Assembly: GCA_019240375.1 (NCBI GenBank)
Contig: JAFAYN010000499.1
Location: 1-8,741, forward strand
Source of the DNA: Gemmatimonadota bacterium
Lineage (GTDB): Bacteria > Gemmatimonadota > Gemmatimonadetes > Longimicrobiales > Longimicrobiaceae
Length of the DNA: 8,741 nt
Direction: 5' to 3'
Shown: positions 1-6,423 of the stretch, piece after piece
Position numbering within the stretch: position 1 is the stretch's first letter
How the letters are laid out: each line of letters starts with the position of its first letter
Notes under the pieces: model-generated
Database searches by the model: none
The model's input: the letters and a program-made list of their open reading frames with translations, nothing else
What the model was told of the DNA's origin: nothing
Program-made: the position numbers and the translations under genes

Positions 1-254
1 ACTTCGTTGAGGACGGGAGCTTCGTGAAGCTGCGCGAGCTCGCGGTCAACTACACCCTGCGGTCCGACCGCTTCCGCTTCCTGCGCTCCGTCGGCGCGGA
101 CCGGGCGACCGTCGGGCTGATCGGCCGGAACCTGTACACGTGGACCCGGTTCAGCGGGTACGACCCGGAGGTGGGTGGGATCGGTACGCTCGCCGACAAC
201 TTCGTCTATCCGAACTACCGGACCATCACGGCGCTGGTAGACTTCAGCTTCTAG
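1..254 (+). CDS. SusC/RagA-type TonB-dependent outer-membrane receptor, C-terminal end (5' truncated by window)
   Basis: Only the last 83 codons are present; reading starts at base 3 and ends at the TAG at 252-254. The fragment shows the usual end of SusC/RagA beta-barrels. There is a segment of the type FVEDGSFVKLRELAVNYTL near the start, then the 'GRNLYTWTRFSGYDPEVGG' block, then a P-N-Y-R-T strand and a terminal aromatic residue (VDFSF). That final Phe is the outer-membrane assembly signal recognised by the BAM complex. In the family the full protein is about 1000 residues, with a carboxypeptidase-like domain, a plug and a 22-stranded barrel, and it imports oligomeric nutrients using TonB energy. 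The SusD partner begins 18 bases downstream, as expected for a susCD operon. The substrate cannot be inferred from this fragment. The family call is firm. Confidence 0.93.
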   Translation, partial: FVEDGSFVKLRELAVNYTLRSDRFRFLRSVGADRATVGLIGRNLYTWTRFSGYDPEVGGIGTLADNFVYPNYRTITALVDFSF

Positions 255-272
255 CCAAGAGAAACCTCGGAC

Positions 273-1871
273 ATGAAGAACTACAGCAGACTGGTGGTCG
301 GGGCTCTCGGCGCGGCGCTCCTCGCGGGCGCCTGCCAGGACCTGGAAGTCACCAATCCGAACCAGCCCGACGTCCAGCGGATCCTGCTGGATCCCTCGGA
401 CGTGCAGGCGCTGGTGGCGAGCGCCTGGCGGCCGTACTGGGACAACAACCAGGGGAACACCAGCGGAACCGGCATCGTGATCTCCGCCATGGCGGACGAG
501 TTCACGGCCACGTCGGCGAACTTCGGCGTGCTGGACCTGTCGTCGGAGCCGCGCGCCATCTTCAACAACGATCCGGCGTACGCCAACCGCTTCGTGAACC
601 AGGGCCCCTGGTACGACTGGTACGGCGGGATCAGCAACGCCAACGCCGGGCTCCGGTACGTGAACGCGGGGAACCACGTCGACATCGGCGGCGTGGACCA
701 GACCGCCCGCACGCGGGCCTTCGCGAAGTTCGCGCAGGGGCTGCTGCACGCGACGATCTCGCTGTACTACGACCGGGCGTACATCGTCAGCGAGGGCACG
801 GACCTCAACGATCCGAAGGTGCTGGCCGCGCTCCAGCTGAAGCCGTACACCGAGGTGCGCGATTCGGCGCTGGCGATGCTCCGGGAGGCCGCGACGCTCT
901 CCTCGCAGAATACCTTCACGCTGCCGGCCACCTGGATCAACGGGCTGGCCCTCACCAACACCGACCTGGCGCGGCTGGCGAACACCTACGCCGCCCGGCT
1001 CATGGTGTACTCCGCCCGGTCGTCGGCGGAGCGGAAGGCGGTGAACTGGGCGGCGGTGGCCCAGCTGGTCGACGCGGGGATCACGGCCGACCACGCGCCG
1101 GTCGGAGAGGTCAACGTGCTGTCCAGCGCCTACAAGCAGTACTCGCAGTTCTCCACCAACACCCCCGCGGCGCAGCGGCAGTGCAACGCGGGAACCACGA
1201 TCCACTACCGCGCGGACTACAAGCTGATCGGGCCGGCGGACACCACGGGCCAGTACCAGCAGTGGCTGGCCAAGCCGGTGGACCAGCGGACGCGCTTCAC
1301 CCTCCATACGCCGGACCGGCGGATCGAGGGCGCGGGCACCCCGCCCGCGGACGGTCCCGTCAACGGCAGCTACTTCCGGTACTGCACGACGGACATAAAC
1401 TTCACTCCGTCCCGGGGGACGTACCACTTCTCCGCGTACCAGTGGTTCCGGCTGGGCGGCCGCTATCGCGACGGGGCCCTCCCGCTCATCTTCAAGACGG
1501 AGATGGACCTGCTGAAGGCCGAGGCGCTCCTGGAGACCGGCAACGCGGCGGGCGCCGCGGCGCTGATCAACCTCTCGCGGCAGGCGCAGGGGAAGCTGCC
1601 GGCGGTCACGGCGGCGGGGGTGCCCGAGAGCCGGAGCTGCGTCCCGAAGACGGCGACGGGGGCCTGCGGCTCGCTCCGCGACGCGCTGATGTACGAGAAG
1701 GGAATCGAGGTGGCCGGGAGCGATCCGTACGTGCGCTGGTTCGACGGCCGCGGCTGGGGGCTCCTCCCCAAGGGGACCCTGCTGCACTTCCCCATCCCCG
1801 GGCGCGAGTTCGCCGCGGCCGGGATCGAGTCCTACACGCTGGGTGGCTCGCTCCCCGGCAGCGCCCCGTGA
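273..1871 (+). CDS. RagB/SusD family nutrient-binding outer-membrane lipoprotein
   Basis: A 532-residue protein that would act as the surface lid binding substrate above its SusC channel. Residues 1-20 form a lipoprotein signal peptide ending in a lipobox (L-A-G-A) with the lipidated Cys at 21. The N-terminal half carries the helical repeats of the fold, including a WYDWYGGISNANAGLRYV segment at about 113-130. The C-terminal half has the family signature: a TPR-like helix 'LLKAEALLETGN' with an 'INLSRQAQG' turn (about 413-440), then 'ALMYEKGIEVAGSDPYVRWF' (471-490) and the closing 'LHFPIPGREF' (504-513). The length matches typical SusD proteins. The ATG at 273 is chosen because it gives the signal peptide and has a purine-rich AAGAG (257-261) 11 bases upstream. 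Besides Cys21 there are four cysteines (304, 371, 456, 465). It is probably co-transcribed with the upstream receptor. No glycoside hydrolase is visible nearby, so a glycan or a peptide substrate is equally open. Confidence 0.93.
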   Translation: MKNYSRLVVGALGAALLAGACQDLEVTNPNQPDVQRILLDPSDVQALVASAWRPYWDNNQGNTSGTGIVISAMADEFTATSANFGVLDLSSEPRAIFNNDPAYANRFVNQGPWYDWYGGISNANAGLRYVNAGNHVDIGGVDQTARTRAFAKFAQGLLHATISLYYDRAYIVSEGTDLNDPKVLAALQLKPYTEVRDSALAMLREAATLSSQNTFTLPATWINGLALTNTDLARLANTYAARLMVYSARSSAERKAVNWAAVAQLVDAGITADHAPVGEVNVLSSAYKQYSQFSTNTPAAQRQCNAGTTIHYRADYKLIGPADTTGQYQQWLAKPVDQRTRFTLHTPDRRIEGAGTPPADGPVNGSYFRYCTTDINFTPSRGTYHFSAYQWFRLGGRYRDGALPLIFKTEMDLLKAEALLETGNAAGAAALINLSRQAQGKLPAVTAAGVPESRSCVPKTATGACGSLRDALMYEKGIEVAGSDPYVRWFDGRGWGLLPKGTLLHFPIPGREFAAAGIESYTLGGSLPGSAP

Positions 1872-1894
1872 GCATGCGACCGGTGCGGTAAATG

Positions 1895-1928
1895 CGGAGA
1901 GGCCACCCCGTGCGGGGTGGCCTCTCCG
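1895..1928 (+). terminator. Strong GC-rich hairpin, probable terminator of the susCD transcript
   Basis: Bases 1895-1909 (CGGAGAGGCCACCCC) and 1914-1928 (GGGGTGGCCTCTCCG) are exact reverse complements. They give a 15-bp stem with a four-base GTGC loop, 23 bases after the susD stop codon. A run of T does not follow, so by strict rules it is not a classical intrinsic terminator. Perfect hairpins like this after the last gene of an operon commonly act as terminators or 3'-end stabilisers in high-GC genomes. It could also reduce, rather than abolish, read-through into the downstream lipoprotein gene. The hairpin is seen directly; its function is inferred. Confidence 0.7.
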
Positions 1929-1970
1929 GCTTCACGACGCCTCGCCACGAACCCACCGACCACGACCTCC

Positions 1971-2369
1971 ATGAACCTCTTCCTACGAATCGCCGCCCTG
2001 GTCATGCTGGCGGGCGGCTGCGCGTCCGCCGGGACGGGACGGAGCGGCACTCCCGCCCCCGATCACGACCTCATCACGGCGGAGGAGATCCGGGGTGTTC
2101 CCGCGCGGGACGCCTACGACATCGTGCAGCGGCTCCGGCCGGACTGGCTCCGCCAGCCCCTGACCCGGAGCGCCCGGTTCGAGACCGTGATCGGGGTCTA
2201 CTACAACAACAGCCGCCTGGGGGACGTGGAGGCGCTGCGCTCGATCGAAGCCGGCTCCGTGACGTCGATCCGCTTCCTCGACGCGGCGCAGGCGCGCGGA
2301 CTCCCCGGCCAGAGCACGCAGCACATGGCCGGCGCCATCGTGGTTTCCACCCACGACGGCGGCTCCTGA
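1971..2369 (+). CDS. Small lipoprotein resembling an isolated TonB-receptor plug domain
   Basis: A 132-residue protein. Residues 1-16 are a lipoprotein signal (MNLFLRIAALVMLAGG) with LAGG before Cys17, and a disordered Gly/Ser/Pro linker runs to about residue 30. The remainder follows the order of a TonB plug (secretin-like) domain. 'LITAEEI' (34-40) is followed by a helix 'AYDIVQRLRPDWL' (48-60), a strand with 'VYYNNSRLGDVEALRSI' (76-92), then 'VTSIRFLDAAQA' (97-108) and a closing strand 'AGAIVVST' (120-127). In receptors the equivalent segments read like vyvDGvrl, IesIevLkG and GGVIlItT. No barrel follows; the gene stops. The ATG at 1971 is preferred over a GTG at 1917 that lies inside the hairpin, because it starts exactly at the signal peptide. 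No clear ribosome-binding site is visible. The lipoprotein call is firm, while the plug similarity comes from motif order and is tentative. The function is unknown. Confidence 0.8.
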   Translation: MNLFLRIAALVMLAGGCASAGTGRSGTPAPDHDLITAEEIRGVPARDAYDIVQRLRPDWLRQPLTRSARFETVIGVYYNNSRLGDVEALRSIEAGSVTSIRFLDAAQARGLPGQSTQHMAGAIVVSTHDGGS

Positions 2370-2387
2370 GGCCGGCCCGGCGGACGG

Positions 2388-3203
2388 CTACTTCCCCCGC
2401 TCGATCGCGTCCCGCGCGATGCGGTCCACCATCCGCGGGGCGAGCAGCTTGAGCCACATCCCCACCTTCGCCCGGCGCGTCATCACCAGCTCGCGCCGGC
2501 GCTCCGCCGCGGCCCGCTCGATCAGGCGGGCGCACTCCTCCACCGTCATCACCTCGTCCTCGCGCACGGGGCTGTTCCCCTCGCCCAGCGGACGCCCGTC
2601 CGCCCCGAACGCCCGCTCCCGGATCCCGGTGGCGACGAAGCCGGGATACACCATGGTGACGGTGACGCCCGAGCCCATCAGCTCGATGCGCAGCGAGTCG
2701 AAGAACCCGGCCATTGCGTGCTTGCTGGCCGCGTAGGCGCTGCGCGTGGGGACCCCGGTCTTCCCCGTGAGGCTGGACACGCCCACGATCCGCCCGCGGT
2801 TGCGCTTGAGGTGCGGAAGCGCGTAGTGGGTGCAGTACACGCTCCCCAGGTAGTTGACGCGTATGATCCGCTCGAAGATCGACAGGTCGGTGATCTCCTC
2901 GAAGCGCGCCCACATCCCGATCCCGGCGTTGTTGACCAGGGTGTCGACTCCGCCGTACTCCGCCATGGTCCGGTCGATGAGCCGGCGGCACTGCGCCTCC
3001 TCCCCCACGTCGGTGGGGGCGACCAGAGCCCGCCCGCCCCGCTCGCGGCACTCCTCCGCCACCTCCTCCAGCCGGCCCACGTCGCGCGCGGCCAGGGCGA
3101 GCCACGCCCCCCGACCGGCGAGCTGGAGCGCCAGCTCCCGCCCGATCCCGGCCGAGGCGCCGGTGAGCACCACCACGTTGTCGCGGAAGACGGCGTCGTT
3201 CAT
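2388..3203 (-). CDS. Short-chain dehydrogenase/reductase (classical SDR)
   Basis: A 271-residue cytoplasmic oxidoreductase of the classical SDR family. The Rossmann cofactor motif T-G-A-S-A-G-I-G is at residues 14-21, NNAG at 91-94, and the catalytic set is Asn117, Ser144, Tyr157 and Lys161 (Y-A-A-S-K). The PG motif after strand six is at 187-188. The Arg at 40, just after the second beta strand (LALAAR), suggests preference for NADP(H) over NAD(H). The length is slightly above the 250-residue family norm because of a basic C-terminal tail. The start at 3203 is chosen over an upstream ATG at 3296 because it places the Rossmann fold at the usual distance and forms an ATGA overlap with the preceding gene's stop, so translation is probably coupled. 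It is the last gene of the minus-strand operon. The substrate cannot be told from sequence; lipids, steroids or other carbonyl compounds are all handled by relatives. Confidence 0.93.
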   Translation of the reverse strand: MNDAVFRDNVVVLTGASAGIGRELALQLAGRGAWLALAARDVGRLEEVAEECRERGGRALVAPTDVGEEAQCRRLIDRTMAEYGGVDTLVNNAGIGMWARFEEITDLSIFERIIRVNYLGSVYCTHYALPHLKRNRGRIVGVSSLTGKTGVPTRSAYAASKHAMAGFFDSLRIELMGSGVTVTMVYPGFVATGIRERAFGADGRPLGEGNSPVREDEVMTVEECARLIERAAAERRRELVMTRRAKVGMWLKLLAPRMVDRIARDAIERGK

Positions 3204-3766
3204 GGCTGCACCGGATGGATGGAGGTGCGTCGGCGGGCCGTCCTGCGCTCCACGGCCACCGCGGCGGCGATCTGGGCCACGGGAACGGCCCACCACAGCT
3301 CCCCCGCGGCTTCACCGGTCGCGCCGAGCAGGAGCAGGCCGGCCGCCCCGGTCCCGAACGAGGCCAGGAAGGTCCTGCCGTAGCTCCCACGACTCCGGTC
3401 GGCCAGGTGGACGCCGTAGGGAAGGAGGAGCGCTTCTCCCAGGGCGGCGCCAAGGAGCGCGCCGCCCAGCCCGCAGAGCTCCTCGTCGTGGCACCCCGAC
3501 TGGCCGAGCTCCACCCCGTAGCCGAGATAGGCACCGGCGACGAGGCCCGCCAGCCCACCACCTATGCCGCCGCCCACCAGCAGGGGGACGCCCGGCTCCC
3601 TCTCGGCCTGGACCCGCGGGGCGGACGGGAGCGGGGACGTGACCCCGGGCGCCGTCCGCAGACTCGACAGCGACGGCGCGCGGCGCTGGGCTCCCGCCGG
3701 GGCGGCCAGCGCCGCCAGGACGAGCGCGGCGGGGAGGACGGAGCGGAGAAGCGAGCGGCCGGTCAT
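3200..3766 (-). CDS. Exported glycine-rich hydrophobic protein of unknown function
   Basis: A 188-residue protein I cannot assign to a named family. It begins with a clear signal peptide (MTGRSLLRSVLPAALVLAALAAPAGA) with a likely cut after Ala26. A Ser/Pro-rich linker runs to about 57. Glycine-zipper-like hydrophobic stretches follow at about 60-85, 99-121, 132-149 and 157-172, and the tail is Arg-rich. Two cysteines (92 and 98) frame a short acidic loop, CHDEELC, which could be a disulfide or a metal site. A G-V-H-L-A-D-R-S-R-G-S-Y-G stretch (118-130) follows the second hydrophobic segment. It starts inside the stop codon of the aminopeptidase gene (ATGA), with a good GGGAG ribosome-binding site 5 bases upstream, and its own stop overlaps the SDR start the same way. 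It may be an inner- or outer-membrane-associated protein of the envelope. The gene is supported by frame, signal and overlaps; the function is unknown. Confidence 0.8.
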   Translation of the reverse strand: MTGRSLLRSVLPAALVLAALAAPAGAQRRAPSLSSLRTAPGVTSPLPSAPRVQAEREPGVPLLVGGGIGGGLAGLVAGAYLGYGVELGQSGCHDEELCGLGGALLGAALGEALLLPYGVHLADRSRGSYGRTFLASFGTGAAGLLLLGATGEAAGELWWAVPVAQIAAAVAVERRTARRRTSIHPVQP

Positions 3767-6396
3767 GGACGCTCCCGGATGCGGACGGTGCGCTCCAGCT
3801 CGTCGCGCGACTGGAGGACCTTGCGGCGAAGGTCGGCCGGGAGCTGCGGGTGCTCCGCGAGAAACGCGTCCACCGCCGCCAGCCCCGCCGCGTCGGTCTG
3901 CCCGCGCACGAAGGTCTCCACCCAGCGCGGGAGGAAGAAGATGCGCCGGTTGTCGCGGATCCACTCCAGCTTTTCCAGCGAGGAGCGCAGGTAGGGGAGG
4001 ACCAGCGCCGCCTGCGCCGGGTCGTTGAAGGCGCCAAGGCTGGCGGTGACCCACTCCTCGTTGAGCGTGGGATCGTCCAGGTAGCGCCGGAAGTACTCCG
4101 CCTTGGCTTCCGCCGTGGGACGCGCCGCGCCGGCCACGAAGGCCCGCCGCGCCCCCTCGGCGGTGGTGTCGCGCGCCGTTTCGGCGCGGAGGAGCGAGTC
4201 GGCCGCCGGGTCGCCCAGGGAAACGAGCTGCTGCACCGCCGCCCAGCGGCTCGGCTGCCGGAGCGGCTGCCCGTCGAAGCGGCGCGTCCCCGCCAGGTAC
4301 TCGCGCAGGGCGGCGCGCGCCTCCGGGGTGCGCGCCAGCCCGAGGAAGGCGTCCAGGCTGGCCTTACGCAGCCCGTAGGGGAGCGAGGCGTCCCCGCTGC
4401 GCGCCAGGAGGAGCCGCTCCCAGGCGGGGAGGAGCGCGGCGGCCTGGTCGTCGCGGAGGTAGCGGGTCAGCGCGGTGGAGGCCCGGCCCAGCAGGGTGGC
4501 GGCGATCTGCTCGTCCTGCTCGCGGGGGAGTTCCCGCAGCGAGACCGCCAGGTACTCGGCGGGGGAGAGGCGCGCCTCGCGCACCAGGTCCCAGAGCGCG
4601 CCCCAGAGCATCGCCCGCTCCAGCCCGTCGCGCGTCTCGCCGACGTGCAGCAGGACGTACCCGGCGCTGCGCGGGTCGAGGAGGAAGAGGCCGTAGCCGT
4701 AGTCCCCCTGGTTGGCCCACACGTAGTCCGGCGCGGGGAGCCCGGCCGCCGCGGCGACCTCGGTGGCGGGACCGGCGAAGGCCACGTCCAGCACCGTGTC
4801 GGGGCGGTCGTGGTAGGCGAGCCGCACCCGCACCCGCCCCGGCCACCACCCGCCCGGGTCGCCGGGGAGGTCGCGCGCCGGGTGCTGCGTCAGGGCGAGC
4901 CGGCGCACCCGTCCCCCCTCCTCCGCCAGCTCCGTTTCCACCACCGGCATCCCCGCGCGCAGGATGTACTGCTCCCCGAACGCCTTCAGCGACTGCCCGG
5001 ACGCCTCCTCCAGCGCGGACAGCAATTCCTGCCAGGTGACGTTGCCGTAGGCGTGGCGGCGGAGGAAGATCCCCAGCCCGCGGCGGAAGGCGTCCTCCCC
5101 CACCAGGTAGTTGAGCTGCTTGAGGATGGCGGGGGCCTTGTTGTAGACGATGGGGCCGTAGTTGCTCTTGGCCTGGTCCAGGTTGTCCAGCTCCTGCCAG
5201 ACCGGCGTGGTCCCCGCCGTCGCGTCCACCCCGTAGGCCAGCGGCTTGTTGCGGAGGTAGAAGGTCTTCCACGCCTCGGAGCCGGGGTCCAGCTCGTCCT
5301 GCATCTTGGCCGCCATGTAGGTGGCGAACCCTTCCTTGAGCCACAGGTCGTCGAACCAGCGCATGGTGACCAGGTCCCCGAACCACTGGTGCGCCACCTC
5401 GTGGTAGATGGTGGCCTTGCGCCCCAGGCGCTCGTTCAGGGTGGGGGGCTCGCGGAAGACGAAGGAGTTCTCGTTGTAGAAGACCGCTCCCACGTGCTCC
5501 ATCCCGCCGAAGGGGAAGGCGGGGGCGAGGAGCATGTCGAACTTGGCGAAGGGGAAGGGGACGCCGAAGTAGCGCTCCAGCCACCCCACCGCGTCCCGGT
5601 CGATGCGGACCAGGGTGTCGGCGTCCACCTCGCCCCGGCGCGAGGCCCGCGCGTACAGGGTGATCGGGCGCCCCTCGCCCGGCCGGGGCTCGCGCGTGGT
5701 CCACGGCCCCGCCGCGAACGCCGCCAGGTAGGTGGAGATCGGCTCGGTTGCGGCGAAGCGCCAGCGCGTCCCGCCCGGCGCCGCTTCCCGCCCCGCGAGC
5801 GGCCCGTTGGCGAGCACCTTCCACCCCGCCGACGCGACGATCTCCACCCGGAAGCGGGCCTTGAGGTCGGGCTGGTCGAAGGCGGGGAAGAGCGCGTTGG
5901 CGTCGGAGGGGACCAGCAGCGTGTACAGGTAGGTCGCGCCGTCCCTGGCGTCGTCCACGCGGATGACCGGGGCGCCCGCCTGGGCGATGCGGGCGGTGAA
6001 GCGCGCCTCCACCCGGTTGCGCCCGGCGCGCAGGTGGCGGGCGGGAATCAGGACGTGCCCCCGGCTCCAGACGTGGTCGGTCACGGGGACGCCGTTGACG
6101 GCCAGCGAGCGCAATTCAGGCCCGCGGAAGTCGAGCACAAGGTCACCCGCGTCGGCGCGCCGGTCGAAGCCGATCGCCACCGCGCCCACCGCCGTGTCGC
6201 GCCGGGTGACGTCCAGCGACAGGTCGTAGCTCACGCCGGAGAGCGTCGCGGCGCGCACCCGGGCCAGCTCGCGCGCGACCCCGGGCTGCATCAGGGCGGC
6301 CGTGTCGGCCACAGCCGCCGGGGCCTGGGCGCTCGCCGCGAGGACGGGCCCGGTGAGCGCCGCGGACAGGAGGAGCAGGGAAAGGGATCGTCTCAT
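3763..6396 (-). CDS. Exported M1 family zinc aminopeptidase (PepN-like)
   Basis: An 877-residue metallopeptidase removing N-terminal residues from peptides. A signal peptide covers residues 1-23 with a probable cut at ASA|Q, so the enzyme should act in the periplasm or outside the cell. The N-terminal beta domain includes the substrate-lobe segment LFPAFDQPDLKARF (169-182). The exopeptidase loop, usually GAMEN, reads GGMEH at 297-301. The zinc site is HEVAH (His332, Glu333, His336) plus Glu355 in W-L-K-E-G, with the canonical 18-residue spacing. The transition-state tyrosine is Tyr418 in V-Y-N-K-A-P. From about 480 on there is a helical C-terminal region like that of ERAP1 and actinobacterial aminopeptidase N. 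All catalytic residues are present, so it should be active. A weak GGAAG lies about 13 bases before the ATG, within the 27-base gap after the alaX-type gene. Its stop overlaps the next start (ATGA). Confidence 0.95.
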   Translation of the reverse strand: MRRSLSLLLLSAALTGPVLAASAQAPAAVADTAALMQPGVARELARVRAATLSGVSYDLSLDVTRRDTAVGAVAIGFDRRADAGDLVLDFRGPELRSLAVNGVPVTDHVWSRGHVLIPARHLRAGRNRVEARFTARIAQAGAPVIRVDDARDGATYLYTLLVPSDANALFPAFDQPDLKARFRVEIVASAGWKVLANGPLAGREAAPGGTRWRFAATEPISTYLAAFAAGPWTTREPRPGEGRPITLYARASRRGEVDADTLVRIDRDAVGWLERYFGVPFPFAKFDMLLAPAFPFGGMEHVGAVFYNENSFVFREPPTLNERLGRKATIYHEVAHQWFGDLVTMRWFDDLWLKEGFATYMAAKMQDELDPGSEAWKTFYLRNKPLAYGVDATAGTTPVWQELDNLDQAKSNYGPIVYNKAPAILKQLNYLVGEDAFRRGLGIFLRRHAYGNVTWQELLSALEEASGQSLKAFGEQYILRAGMPVVETELAEEGGRVRRLALTQHPARDLPGDPGGWWPGRVRVRLAYHDRPDTVLDVAFAGPATEVAAAAGLPAPDYVWANQGDYGYGLFLLDPRSAGYVLLHVGETRDGLERAMLWGALWDLVREARLSPAEYLAVSLRELPREQDEQIAATLLGRASTALTRYLRDDQAAALLPAWERLLLARSGDASLPYGLRKASLDAFLGLARTPEARAALREYLAGTRRFDGQPLRQPSRWAAVQQLVSLGDPAADSLLRAETARDTTAEGARRAFVAGAARPTAEAKAEYFRRYLDDPTLNEEWVTASLGAFNDPAQAALVLPYLRSSLEKLEWIRDNRRIFFLPRWVETFVRGQTDAAGLAAVDAFLAEHPQLPADLRRKVLQSRDELERTVRIRERP
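3772..3776 (-). promoter_or_regulatory. Shine-Dalgarno GGGAG for the glycine-rich protein gene
   Basis: On the minus strand GGGAG is followed by five bases (CGTCC) and the ATG at 3766. It lies within the last codons of the aminopeptidase gene. It fixes the start of the downstream gene at the ATGA overlap and suggests direct initiation in addition to coupling. Most other starts in this operon lack a recognisable Shine-Dalgarno. Confidence 0.6.
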
Positions 6397-6423
6397 GGGC
6401 AGCGTGTGCTTCCGTGGATGTGT

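Noticed and set aside
140..1891. A 583-codon plus-strand frame overlapping the susC end and all of susD.
   Set aside because: It is a frame-shifted shadow of susD with Arg/Gly/Ala-rich nonsense composition. The SusD frame carries the signal peptide and family motifs.
1917..1970. Upstream GTG start for the small lipoprotein.
   Set aside because: It lies inside the right arm of the hairpin and would put 18 residues before the signal peptide, which would spoil lipoprotein processing.
2370..2387. GGCCGGCC palindrome in the convergent gap as a bidirectional terminator.
   Set aside because: It is only an 8-base self-complementary run without a loop or T-tract, ordinary for this composition.
3204..3296. 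N-terminal extension of the SDR to an ATG at 3296.
   Set aside because: The extra 31 residues are Arg/Gly-rich, precede the normal SDR start and would overlap the upstream gene by about 100 bases. The ATGA start at 3203 fits better.
2074..3561. A 495-codon minus-strand frame across the SDR and glycine-rich protein genes.
   Set aside because: It is out of frame with both genes, has Arg/Gly-rich composition and no motif. The SDR catalytic residues are in the other frame.
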